Source: Agaricus subrufescens
Taxonomy: Eukaryota; Basidiomycota; Agaricomycetes; Agaricales; Agaricaceae
DNA length: 64,000 nt
Reading direction: 5' to 3'
Assembly (NCBI GenBank): GCA_029945375.1
Contig: CM057061.1
Coordinates: 1,674,001 to 1,738,000, forward strand
Made by a program: the position numbers and the translations under genes
Shown: positions 35,962 to 48,029 of the stretch, one piece after another
Numbering within the stretch: position 1 is the stretch's first letter
Layout: each line of letters begins with the position of its first letter
Notes under the pieces: generated by a model
Told to the model about the DNA's origin: nothing
The model's database searches: none
Seen by the model: the letters and a program-made list of their open reading frames with translations, nothing else

Positions 35962-38214
35962 ATGACTCCTCCCACTCAGCATCGACAAATTTTGCATTTG
36001 GCAATTATCCTTGTTTTGGGACTCGGAAGTGTCCTTGGAGTAGTTGCTAGGGGATCATGGGCACCGGCTGCGGGTATTCGGGTACCTAGGATATTCCCTT
36101 CTAGGGAGGGGCGTGTCAATGAGGCGATCATCAGTGATGGAGGGGAGCACTTCATCGAGGTTTGTCTTTCGCCTGACAAGAAAATTTTTTTTTTCTTTGA
36201 TACATGCGGCGGCGATGACCCGATGACTCAATTACTTAATTAGATCCCGATTGATCACTTCGAGAATAAAACGAGTCAGACGTTTATGAATCGGTTCTGG
36301 GTTAATGCGACGTATTGGGAGAAAGGGGGGCCTGTATTTGGTAAGGGCACGTTTCATGAACGTTTTGGAGTTTTATGAGAGGGTTTCTGAAAGGTTGATG
36401 GGATGGGATGTTATCTTTTTTTATTAATTATTTTTTTTAGTGTTTGATTCTGGGGAGCAAGATGCTGCGCCTTTGTTGCCATATTATTTACAGGTGAGTA
36501 GTGGAGTTCTTGAGGAACTTTGTTGTGATATACGTATACGTTAGGAATATCATGGCGAGTCAGCTGTTATGCGTCTAGCCAGGAGGTATAAAGGCCTTGC
36601 CATTCTGTGGGAACACCGTTTCTACGGTGTTTCGCTTCCCTTTCCAGTTAATGTAAGTGTCTTTGCTTAGCATGGGAGCTGGTATCTGATTACGGTATTT
36701 TTATACAGAGGAATACCACCGGCGACCAATGGCAATTTTTGAACACGGAACAGGCGCTGGAAGATTTCATATTTTTCGCCAACTCGTTCCGAAAGACGTC
36801 ATCGACTGATCATGACGAAGTACTATCTCAACATGAGATCGAAGATGATCCTTTGGTGTTACCGGTTCATCCCAGTCGCACGCCTTGGATTTTCTTGGGT
36901 GGTTCATATCCGGGTGTTCGGGCCGCCTTCTTGAGGATAAGGAATCCAGAGGTCGTTTTCGCCTCTTGGGCATCGTCTGCGCCTGTTCAGGCTGAAATCG
37001 ATATGGCGAGTTATTATAAAGCAGCTGAAAGAAGCTTGACCAGAAATTGCTCGGCAGATTGGGTCACTGTGACTCGGTAAGGTTCTATTTTATGGGAAGG
37101 TTTCTACTGAGTTTGTTGTTAGACATGTTGATGATACGCTTATGGGCGGGGATGACGATGCAAGGACTCAGATGAAGCTTGAGTTACTGAAAGCTCGGGC
37201 CGGAAAGCCAGGGGGTGATACAACAGAAGCCGATGGTATATCCGAAGATGATGCCCGGAGAACGAGTGATCTATCGGCTGCCAGTATCCTCATGGACCCA
37301 TTGGACTTTTATCAATATTACGGTTTCACAGATTCACTTCTCCCGTTCTGTAACCTATTGGAAACCCAGAATTTCACCCAGGATGCAATGGAGAAAGGTA
37401 TTTCAGAAAGGGAGGGGACCGAATCTGCATTTAGGGCATTCCTTACGGCGATTTCAGAGTTGGATTATGATTCTGTTCCGCCGTCTCTGGATGATCCCAT
37501 TGCGGATAGGTCGTGGATGTGGCAGTACTGCTCTGAGTACGGTGCGTCTTGCAACACTATGCAACATGCATGAGTAGATCGCCACACTTATGATTCACTA
37601 TAGGTTTCTATCAGCGCGGGGATAGAAATAATCCTCTCTCTATTGAGACGGCATTTTTGTCATTGGATCTGTTTCAACGACAGTGCAACGAAACATTTAC
37701 GGATCCTTTGCCTCCGTCGCCACAAACATCAAAGGTCAATAAGTATGGAGGGTGGAATATGAACCCATCCAACGTGTTATTCACGAATGGCGAATGTAAG
37801 TGAGTGACGTTGAATCTATCACCAGATCCTGACGAGTGCTTGAAGTCGACCCATGGAGGACAATGGGACTGGCATCCATTGAAGACAATTCTCCTAAGCG
37901 TACACCATCAGCTAGCATTCCTGAGTGAGTGGACTAATGAGACGGAAGCAACGAACCCTTTCCTAACATAGCGCAATTACAGATGCAATTCTGCATCAAA
38001 AGACAATAGCACATTCTTCGGAATGACTTACGCCAATATGGTTCACGTTACGGACATGAGGGTACTCTTGACCCCGGACTCAAACCATACTAACTTCCAT
38101 ACTGTTGGATTCTACAGCCCTGTGTCTCAAGAACCGTTTTTTGAAGGTCTAAGTTTGTTCCAACGTGCTCTGGATAAATGGTTGCCCTGTTTCAATAAAC
38201 AAAATAAGCCCTGA
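35962..38214 (+). CDS. Secreted serine peptidase of family S28 (prolyl carboxypeptidase-like, 581 aa)
   Basis: Nine exons: 35962-36159, 36244-36340, 36441-36493, 36545-36652, 36709-37076, 37123-37541, 37604-37795, 37846-37924, 37983-38214. The N-terminal hydrophobic stretch (LHLAIILVLGLGSVLGVVA) is a signal peptide. The S28 plan follows: IPIDHFENKTSQTFMNRFWV, VFDSGEQDA, LAILWEHRFYGVSLPFPVN, the nucleophile in IFLGGSYPGVRAAF, the acid in NGEFDPWRTMG, and the His in MVHVTDMRVLLTP. These enzymes cleave after proline (Pro-Xaa carboxypeptidase or Xaa-Pro dipeptidyl peptidase) in acidic surroundings, here probably outside the cell or in the vacuole. There are several N-glycosylation sequons (NKT, NAT, NTT, NCS, NFT). 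No defect seen. Confidence 0.92.
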
Positions 38215-40194
38215 AATGACTGTCATTGCTTCTCCATTTGTGGTCACTGTTACGTTCATGCTTAGGCAGCCTCTATGATTGTTTGTTCAAATACTGTATC
38301 TTCCAAACGCATGCCTACGTGGAAGTGTCAGCAATGATTTTCCTAGCGAAGCATATTGTTTACCCTGGCCATGACCAATCAAAAAAAGTGAAATTTGAAT
38401 TGCCGAGGTCCATAAGCGGTCGGAAGTCAAGCTGAAAAAGCCCGAGCTAGAGGAATGCGAGTCATTTTCAAAACAAAGAGCTCGGGAGCGGCGGTTCGGA
38501 CTTGGACAGAAAGCGAGAAAATCACGTGCGCAGCACCGGAGCCGGCCGGCTCAAGCTCTTCTCTCCGAGCAACAACCTCGGCGTGGATTGGACTCTGTGA
38601 GGTTGATTTCCCAGACTTCCAAAAAATCGCTTACACTGCTCCTTGCCATTCTCAAATCCCGGCGCGACAACTGGTCAATTTATTCGCAGTCATATCCATT
38701 CCTCCAACCTCACTCTATACGTCGCTATGAAGTACTGCCTAGGGCATTTGAAGCTCTTCTGTGATTCTCTCTCGCTGCGTTCCGCACGTCTATACTCATG
38801 CAACTCCTCAATCTTCAACCTCTCTCGGACTTTTTGGCAGCCACCATGACGTACATACTGAAGCTTGTCAATCTCTTTCAGTATCCTTCGGGGTCTTGAA
38901 TGTAAGCCTTGTACATGTTCCTCTCCGGCGTGTGTCTCATCTGTGCATCAAGTATAATCAGTGTCAAATACAACTCTCTGCGTGACAGCGTAGTCTGGTG
39001 GAGGTTTCGAGACTTCGACACAATCGTGGAGCCTGCTGGAGCCTCTACTATTCTGATCACCTATAGCAGATAGCGGCAAGTATTCGACTTAAAGACACGC
39101 GTTTTCGCATTGATCCAAACACTGGGATATACAGGTGGTACGGATGGAAGTCAAAGCTCGATGTGGATATGGAACCATGTACGCCACTCGCACACTTGTG
39201 CTTTCCTTTAACATTCCTGAACTAATTAAGGCGATATAATACAGCCCTGCAGCAGTGCTTATATCAGCGGCACGCGAAGAACAATCGTATCTGGACCGAT
39301 TTGGTCGCTCGTCACCACTTTTCCAACGTGAAAGAAGGGAGATCTATAAGTACAAGGAACAATCACAGTCGGCCCATGCCTAGAAGCTCGAACCTTACCG
39401 TCTCCTCCACTTTCACAGTTTCGTGAGCACCGAGGAATGCAACAAGCTCCATCACCAAGTCTTATCAGACCCAATGAGTTACACGCTCCAGGCTATGGTG
39501 ATAGAGAGTATGGAGATCGTGGAGAGGCTCACGAGGAATGGTATACCATATCCAGTCGGAATTGAGCCGGAAGACGTGCGCAAATAAAAGGAGTTGAACG
39601 CAGGACCCCAATTAGCGGATGACAACTTCGAGGCGTGTTAAGGCATGGTTAGTTGGTCTAATAAACATTACACCGCCGAGCTGCTCACGTCCAAGGTCTT
39701 AAAGAGAGGCCCGGAAGGGGGAAGCCACAGCTCAGTCTGGAGCGAACTGGTTCCTGGATAATATGGTCGAATGTAATGAATCTATCCCATGATATCGTTC
39801 GTGCTCTTGCGTGATGAAAGGCCTGTTGAAAATGCCCGACAACCTGGACAGTAGCACTGGAAACGGCTGGTCATCGCCAGCGGTTATTGGTTGCATTTCG
39901 GGGGTAGTTTACGATATAGTGGTGGCACTTAAGTTAATCTCCAGAACCGAAAACATGGGAGCCATATCGCAGTCACACTCCGTCGGAGCCTGCCGACAGA
40001 AAAGTTGTTTCCGCCAACAACCCTAATTTCCGCAACTTCGAAACCACCGCAGCGACCGCAACGGAAATGGCACTCATTTTCGGCAGAAGAACTGACTCCA
40101 AACCCACGAGCCGATTGAGTCACCGTGGTTCTGTGCCGAACCGTTAACACCCTAAATGCTCCTCTTAAAACTCCCGCCTTTCAATCCATTTCGC
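38215..40194. other. Intergenic about 2 kb, no supported gene
   Basis: Short frames only. A piece at about 39499-39587 reads MVIESMEIVERLTRNGIPYP, then PVGIEPEDVRK and stop; it looks protein-like and could be the end of a decayed gene, but no upstream exon could be tied to it. Confidence 0.4.
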
Positions 40195-40231
40195 TTATAA
40201 TTTCCACTCTTCCTATACGAACGACTTGACA

Positions 40232-41558
40232 ATGACTCCATTACGGGTAGCCATCGTTGGAGGTAAATCGAATTATCGCTTCCTCTCCTGTATTGGAGCA
40301 CTCATTTCCTTTTCAGGTGGCCCAAGTGGTCTCATCCTGGCTCGACTTCTCCAGCTCAAATCTATTCCAGTTGACTTATTCGAACTTGACTCATCTCCAG
40401 CGGAACGTCCACAAGGTGGCTCCCTCGATATTCATCGTGACAGTGGCCAGATTGCGCTTGCCGAAGCCGGGTTAATTCCCGAATTTGAAAAGCATGCGAG
40501 ATACGATGCAGCAAAGTACAGATTTTTGGACAAGGACGGGAGCATTGTGCTGGAAGACAGTGGCGAAAATTGGGGTTGGTTGAATGAACGTCCTGAAATC
40601 GATAGGACCACTTTACGCACCATTCTACTGGATTCTTTGAGGGAGGGGGCGGTCAAGTGGGGGAAGAAAGTAGTGGGTGTTTCCGAACTCGCAAACTCGA
40701 CCAAAGAAGACCCAAAATTCAGCGTCACTCTCGCTGACAGTACAGTCGAAAAGGAGTATGATCTTGTAGTAGGTGCAGATGGTACCTGGACTCGAGTCAG
40801 AAACCTCCTTGCAAACGTCAAACCATCGTATTCTGGCGTTACGTTGTTGGAGGGAACAATCAATAATCTTACTGAAAGGTTCTCCGAGATTGCTCAACGC
40901 ATCAATGGGGGTTCATGTCTCCAGATTGCTGATGGCAAAGTTATAATCGGCCAAGTTATGTCGGGTGATTCCCTCCGAATCTATGCTGTGGTTTCTGTAC
41001 CAGAGGATTGGGCCTCAACGTGTGGCATAAATTGGACAGATGAAGAGCAATCCAAGACAGATTTGGTTGAAGCGAAATATCAAGATTGGGATGATTTGGG
41101 TAAAAGTATCATCTTACGCACTGACGGACCTCTCATCGTTCGTCCGTTGTACATGCTCCCAGTTGATTTCGAGTGGGAAACACGTCCTGGGTATGTCCCG
41201 TCCCTCTAACTTTCTCAATTATCATCCCAAGGTTAATCATCTGTTTTTCGCTAAATTCCAAAGTGTTACACTAGTTGGAGATGCTGCTCATGTCATGGTG
41301 CCCTTCGGTGGGGTCGGGGTTAATCTGGCTTTGACAGACTCCCTTGATCTTTTTCACTCAATTCTTTCCCGCGTTGAAGGGAAGTTCGATTGGTACACAG
41401 CATTAAAGCAGTATGAGGAAAAAATGTTTACCAGGGGGCATAAAGGAGCCGAGTTGTCAGTGAAAAACATGACGACTATGTTCAACAATGATGCATACAC
41501 TGCCGCCCGAAAGTTGGTAGAGCAGGTGTCGGGAAGCTTGAAGGAAAATAATAATTGA
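40232..41558 (+). CDS. FAD-dependent monooxygenase, copy 1 (399 aa)
   Basis: Three exons: 40232-40262, 40317-41190, 41264-41558. Spliced, the start reads MTPLRVAIVGGGPSGLILAR, the FAD-binding GxGxxG fold. Later come VVGADGTWTRVRNLL (the DG motif binding FAD and NAD(P)H) and VTLVGDAAHVMVPFGGVGVN (GD motif for FAD ribityl binding). This is the group A flavoprotein hydroxylase type (salicylate hydroxylase, UbiH and TetX relatives), which uses NAD(P)H and O2 to hydroxylate aromatic or polyketide-like substrates; the exact substrate is not readable. No signal peptide, so cytosolic. A close tandem copy lies 870 bases downstream in the same direction. A TTATAA string at 40195-40200 is a weak promoter candidate. 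Confidence 0.92.
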
Positions 41559-42429
41559 TATTTCGAATACTATACCTTTCTGATCAATGAATGGATGAAA
41601 CCCATATATCCTACTGCAGATCATTAGTTCGAAGGAACGAACACACTAATCACGTCTCCCCGACAAGGGCGGCGCAGGATGGGGGAACACTCGGGTTGAT
41701 CACAACATGCCATGAGTGCCAGTGTCCGGTTTTGATCTCCAGCTGGCCCAAAAGTTGTCATACAAAGTGTTGCGACCGGCTCCTTCCCATGAATCCCATC
41801 CCCCTTACTGAGCCGCTTGGAGGTCACGTGAATCATCTGGCTATCTAAGGGGTTGCGGTTCTTTTGTATGTGACGTCTACGGTGTCTACAATCCCTGAAA
41901 TCTTTGAGCCGGTTTCAAGTTGCTGATGCGAGACTTGTGGGCGGCATCATCCGCGTCATCCCCGGTTAAGTCAGCCCGCTGAATATAATCTATTGACACC
42001 TGATGTCCGTTACAGGCATGTAAGTAATACTTAAGTGCTAACAGTTCTGATCTGTAGGTAACCGTGTCTGGTATCTTCTGGTATGTTGGTGTGTGTTCAC
42101 CATCTCAGGGTGCGACACCGGCACCCTGACCTGCATTTGTCCGCATTACACGGACAACGCATAGCTGTAGCCAAAGTGGCCCCTCTTTGGAGTCCTGAAT
42201 TAGGAAACTGGGGGTGCAGGGACACTGCGCGCGGGTAGTCAGCTGCGGGTGTTAATTGTATGGCCTCGGCTGCCAGCCTCTTTTTCGGCAGTGCAATTGA
42301 CTTCAATTCTAATTGCTGACTGGGTCACTTTGAATTTGTGTTGAATGGCTGAGCCCCTGAAAAACCCTATAAAATTCAACCCCCTTCATCATCTGCGCTC
42401 CCTAATCTTCAGATACAAACAACCTGACG
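41559..42429. other. Spacer between tandem FAD monooxygenase genes
   Basis: 870 bases with no gene. A TATAAAA string at about 42369-42375 lies about 55 bases upstream of the copy 2 start and is a fair TATA-box candidate. Confidence 0.45.
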
Positions 42430-43767
42430 ATGTCTCCATTACGAATAGCCATCATTGGAGGAAAGTCGAACGACTTCATTTTCTTTGCTGTCTTGAAATA
42501 CTCAATTCTTTATAAGTAGGTGGCCCAAGTGGCCTCATCCTGGCTCGACTTCTCCAGCTCAAATCTATTCCATTTGACTTATTCGAACTTGACTCATCTC
42601 CAGCGGACCGTCCACAGGGCGGTACTCTCGATATTCATCGCGACAGTGGACAGATTGCTCTTACCGAAGCCGGCCTATTTCCTGAGTTTGAAAAGCACGC
42701 CAGATACGATGCAGCAAGGCTTAGGTTTTTAGACAAGGACGGGAATATCGTGTTGGAAGACAATGGCGAAAAATGGGACTGGTTAAACGAACGGCCTGAA
42801 ATCGATAGGGCCATTCTACGTTCCATTTTACTGAATTCTTTGAAGGACGGAGCGGTCAAGTGGGGGAAGAAAGTAGTGGGTGTCTCCGAGCTTGAAAACT
42901 CGACCAAAGAAGACCCAAAATTCAGCGTCACTCTTGCTGACGGTACCGTTGAAAAGGATTATGATCTTGTAGTAGGTGCAGATGGTACCTGGACTCGAGT
43001 CAGAAGCCTCCTTTCAAACGTCAAACCGTCTTATGCTGGCGTTACTTTTTTGGAGGGAACAATCACTCATCTTACTGAAAGGTTTCCCGAGATCGCACAC
43101 TGTATCAACGGAGGTTCGTGTTTCCAGATTGGCGATGGCAACATTATAATCGGTCAGATCATGTCGGGTGATTCCCTCCGGGTATATGCTTCGGTTTCTG
43201 TACCGGAGGATTGGGCCTCGATATGCGGCATAGAGTGGGCCAATGAGGAGAAATCTAAGGTGGATTTGATTAGAGCGAAATATCAAGATTGGGATGATTT
43301 GGGTAAAAGTATCATCTTACGCACTGATGGACCCCTCGACGTTCGTCCGTTGTACATGCTCCCAGTTGACTTCGAGTGGGAAACACGTCCCGGGTAAGTT
43401 CCATCCCTCTAATCTTCTCAGTTATCCTCCCACAGCTAATGATTTGTTGTTCCCTAAACGCTACAGTGTTACTTTAGTTGGAGATGCTGCTCATGTCATG
43501 GTACCCTTCGGTGGAGTCGGAGTTAATCTGGCTTTGACCGACTCGCTAGATCTTTTTTTCTCGATTGTTTCCCGCGTCGAAGGAAAGCTGGATTGGTCAG
43601 CAGCATTGAAGCAGTATGAGGAAAAAATGTTTGCCAGAAGCCACAAAGGAGCCGAATTGTCGATGAAAAATATGGCAACCATGCTTGGAAGCGACGCACG
43701 TACCGCCGCCCAAAAATTGGGGGAACACATATCCGGGAGTTTGGAGGGCAATGATAGTGATGTATGA
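42430..43767 (+). CDS. FAD-dependent monooxygenase, copy 2, with an altered first splice donor (401 aa if spliced as copy 1)
   Basis: Same three-exon plan as copy 1: 42430-42460, 42520-43393, 43467-43767; the second exon has identical length (874 bases). The expected protein begins MSPLRIAIIGGGPSGLILAR and keeps VVGADGTWTRVRSLL and VTLVGDAAHVMVPFGGVGVN. But at the first intron the donor, GTAAAT in copy 1, reads GAAAGT here (42461 onward). The nearest GT (42465) would join out of frame, and reading through meets TAG at 42517-42519. So the N-terminal FAD motif is made only if a GA-AG intron is spliced; otherwise this copy is newly broken. Coding sequence downstream is intact and very similar to copy 1, consistent with recent tandem duplication. 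Confidence 0.8.
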
Positions 43768-45605
43768 ATAACGCTACGACTGCCCCTTTTTGAACGATAA
43801 ATGAATTGACGCAATCTCTCAATGCAGAGCTCAAAGGAAGAAAGGAATACATCAGTGGAAGGGTCAGAAATTAGAGCTACCCATTCTGTCGTTGAGCCCA
43901 TTGCCTTGAACCAAACAGCTACAGTATGCATGATCGATTTGCAGTATAAAATTTGTATCTCTCGCTATCATATTGAAGTTGAAACCAATAGTAGAGAATA
44001 GCGAAACGACCCCTGAATCGGTCTCCTATTTTCGCTGAATCCCCAGCGCCCTAAACTGTCAAATAAAGTGTTGTGAATCCCTATGAAAATGGTAAATATG
44101 GTATTGTATACTGCCAAGTATAATCAAAGTAGCGGATGCCGGTCGTCTTTCGCTATCCAGAGCCGTTGAATGGGCTGGTATATAAGAGGACGCGATTTTT
44201 CTCCTTCTTTTTCTTATTGGAGTCATGAACTAACACCGGGCTTACGCTACGCCTACGGTGAGGAATCTCATCGTGAAAGAAACTGGAAATTTAGACATGT
44301 TCTGACAGCCAGACGGCTTAAGGTAAGCCGCTATTTCTCAGAACCAAGGTAACAATGGATCTGTACATAAAAGTACTAGGTCAGTTTTCAAAAGACTCCC
44401 CTGATGAACAAAAGTTTCTGAACAGAAAAATCGATCGGTGCAAATGCGCTTTACCCTGTTTTTCCACCGGCGAAAGACAGTCGTACAAAATTTGATTGGG
44501 TTCATCTTAACTGTGCGACTATTACGTCAATATACCTTCTGGTCTTCTCGAAGGTGATTTGATTTAATATAACTTTTTTTTAGTCTGGTACGCCTCGATG
44601 GAAAGGGACGACACATAGGTTTCGCTCATTCAGATGTTGCCAAAAACTCGAGTTATCATTTTTCATCAGTGGAGTTGACCCACGCGGCATACATGGTGGG
44701 CCGTCGATAATCGTCATCTAGCTCAATTCACACTCACTAGCCTGCTCACTAGCCCATGTTATACTTAAATGCACTCAAGGAAGTGAAACTTGGTCGTAAA
44801 AGACACAGTTGGTGCGTAACTGATTGATGGTTGAGCTCATATCTATCATTCCACTACAGAAGCCGTGTCACGTCTTTCCATCAGTATATCATCGTTCAGT
44901 GTTCATATCCGGTTCTTCTTACCAAATGCGTTGATCGGCAGTGCCTCGTTGTTCAACCATCTTACAGTGGCGAAATGGGTCGGGCAGCATGACCTTCATC
45001 ACCACCTGTGTCTATATCGCGTTCAAGGCTGAAGCTGGCCGGTTCGAGTTGGGGCAAAGCTACAATCTTATCGATCCTTATCTTGGGCCAGGATCCATAA
45101 CACCATGCTCATCGGCAAATACAACCGCTGGATAACAATGACGTCTGACCAAAAATAGAATTTTGGGGTTCTAGACAGGCTCTAGACGGAGATGATAGAT
45201 TGCTGTGCTGATTGAATGTCTGATCTGATCTTGGACGTAAGGTAATTGAGTTGGAATGATGTTTGCTCAGATCGGCGCCTGTAGACGGTACTTGACTGAA
45301 TCGTCCGTTGTGAAGACACGTGTAGTTTGCTCCCTGTTCAAGCATCGCTGGCAACGTGAACGATATGCCAGGCCGGTCAAACAACGGAACTTCCAGCATC
45401 TTACGTGACTGATCGATTCTATCCGGAACAGAGGGAAGCATGAGTTCCGTTTTCAAGCCCGGTGATGGAGAAGACTAGTGCCGATACCGTGTCGCCAGTG
45501 AGATGGATGACAGACACTGTGACGACCGGCAGGAATAGATGTGACTGGCTCGTTCCTTCTAATAGTACCGCTGAATCGTTTATCCTCACACCCACTTCTA
45601 CTCCA
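43768..45605. other. Intergenic about 1.8 kb, no supported gene
   Basis: Only short frames without motifs. An ATG at 45462 is in frame with the NLR-C start and would add a Ser/Thr-rich leader. Confidence 0.5.
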
Positions 45606-48029
45606 ATGCCACTCGACCCACCTCTGCCTTCGTCCAGTGGCCTACACTTGAAGCGCCGGTCACCGTCGGCGTCGCCCGATGCTGACGCTGATCATCCGAA
45701 GAAACGACCGCGCACAGGTCCGCGTCTATTCCGCTTCCAGATTGTATTGGTCACCTGATTAGTGTAAAAAAAGGATCCTTCTCCAATGCGGACGACAGCA
45801 CACCAGGCGACCATGCGAGGCCAGGTTCTACTGTCTTTTATACTCTCTCCACTGGCAGATCAGGTGCTTTTCGATCAGGCTTCAAGCCGTATATACGTAC
45901 CGTTGACGTGCCACTGTAGTTTTTCATGTGCTCGAACCGTATGCGATGCTCGAGGCCACAAAAGACTCCACTGCTAGGGTACCACCACCTCGGTGCCACC
46001 CAGAAACTCGACTAAAACTTAGAGCTAAACTCAGGTCCTGGCTTTTCGGTGAAATGGCCAATTGGAAGATGCTCTGGGTCCGCGGTCTCGCAGGCACCGG
46101 GAAGTCTGCTGTCGCCCAGTCCTTCGCCGAGTCATGCGACGGGTGGGGAAGATACGGAGGATCCTATTTCTTTTCCAGGATGGCTGGACGGAACAAGATC
46201 GAGACTGTTGTTCCTACCCTCGTGCATCAGCTTGCTCACGCGATTCCTGAATACAAAGCCCTCGTATCTACGGAGCTCGCCGGAAACTCTCTGTTGCTCC
46301 GAAACTCCCCGTTTGTTCAATTTAGGAGGCTCATTATTGAACCCTTCTCTACGCTTCAACGCCAGTGCCCTCGTGAGCCTTTGGTCATCATCTTGGATGG
46401 ACTAGACGAATGCGAAGGAGAAGATGCACAGACAAAGATACTCGAAATGATCACGGACGCCCTTCGCAATAGTCAGGACCTTCCCCTCCGCTGGTTGATT
46501 TTCAGCCGACCTGAGTCTCATCTCAAACGCACATTCTTTCAAATCCAGGAATGTGCTCGCGAGGAGCTCCTTATTGACGCAGAATGCCGCGAAGACATTG
46601 AACGCTATGTCAGGAGTAGAGTCGGCAGAATGAAAGCAAGATATGATGCCATCACACCTACAGATTGGCCCCTACCGGACGACCTCCAGAAGCTTCTTAC
46701 TGTTGCTTCCGGGCATTTCCTTTTAGCCTCTACCAGTCTCAACTATATTGGCGATCCTGAAAAGGCTGATCCTCCTGCTCAGCTCAGCGGCATTTTGGCC
46801 TTCATGCATCATCCGCACAAGTTGTCCGCAAACCCTCTGGAAACCCTCAACTTACTCTATTCGTGGATTCTCAGTCGTATATCCCCAGCGATATTCGGTA
46901 CGACCTGGCGGATCCTGGCTCATCTTTTTCATCACAGTAAATTAAGCCCTTATATGCAAATGGACGAGTCAGCTCAAGCACTCTGCAATCTACTTCGGCT
47001 CGAGCAAGGTGCATTTTACGAGGCCTTACGTGGACTCCGCTCTATTCTGAGAATACCAAATGCAGAAGACGCGGCTAGGTATCAAGTACGGTTTCATCAC
47101 GTAACGTTTCAAGAGTTTCTTCTTGATCCTAACCGTGCCGGAAGGTTCTTCCTTGAAAAACAAAAGATACGGGTGGAAATTCTGAAGTCAGTTCTCTATT
47201 GGCATGATATCGACGTAAATCAATTCCATAACGATGGCCGTGAGCAGTATTCTATTCCTGTTCTAGGCTGCGCTCTCATCGTCTTTTTAGAGATTTTCGA
47301 CTACGGTCATAAACATGATAGCCTCCCTGGACTCTTATGGGTTCCACCTTCACATAGACCCTCCTTACCGGACTCTCAATCGATTACAAAGTATATCGAA
47401 AGAAACTTTTTTGACTTGGTCTCTAATGTGTGTTGGGAAAGTGTTGACGAAGAGTTACTCGCTCAAATTTACGACTTGGATTTCAAATATTGGCCTGCAT
47501 CATACGTATATCATTTAGCTAAATCCACCCGACTTCAACCAGTAGGGATTCTTTTCTAGTATGATGCGATATAGATTTAATGCTAAACGTTATTCTCTAG
47601 GAACCTTCGAACTCTTTTATACGCACTATACCATCTTGCCCCACCGATCATCAATTGCTCGAGTACCTTAATCAAGTGATCAAGCATGGGGTAGCCAAAC
47701 CGGCAACGTTTCCTCTTGGGCAGGTGAGCTGATAATTACAATCAAGTGTCATCATCTCTCTCATCGTGAATACCACTTAGCCTTTCAATGACACATACAC
47801 ATGGACACGAGATTACTTTTTCATCGGCCATGGTGTCAAATCAGTTGTAGTTTGGATGACGAAGTCGCCAATGCAATGGGTACAGAGGATAAACTTGCTT
47901 CATGGTGATAAAGAGCCTTCGGAGGAGCAGATATTAAAGTATAGTGAAGATTTAAGCGAGTTGAAGTGGGACGAAGAGAAGGCGAGGAAGTGTATTGATC
48001 AGTATATCCAATCTCACCAACTGGAGTAA
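45606..48029 (+). CDS. NLR-C: NACHT-domain NLR-like protein (701 aa) with NLS-like N-terminus
   Basis: Six exons: 45606-45717, 45774-45824, 45920-47239, 47291-47541, 47601-47723, 47781-48029. Exon 1 is Ser/Pro-rich with two basic clusters (LKRRSPS and KKRPRTG), a possible bipartite nuclear signal. Exon 2 is only 51 bases: it keeps SFSNADD but not the GG.F core seen in the other copies. Exon 3 has YAMLEATKDSTARVPPPRCH, Walker A GLAGTGKSAVAQSF (about residue 113), Walker B IILDGLDECEGED, LPLRWLIFSRPESHLK and FHHVTFQEFLLDP. The C-terminal module is full: GVAKPATFPLGQ, RDYFFIGHGVKSVVVWMTKS, then an acidic/basic helix ending SHQLE. Splice sites are good (GTGAGC, GTAGGG, GTGAGC). No defect seen. 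Presumed NTP-driven switch in non-self recognition, as for NLR-A. Confidence 0.9.

Noticed and set aside
39499..39587. Protein-like segment MVIESMEIVERLTRNGIPYP as a gene end
   Set aside because: No upstream exon or promoter could be linked; too short to annotate.
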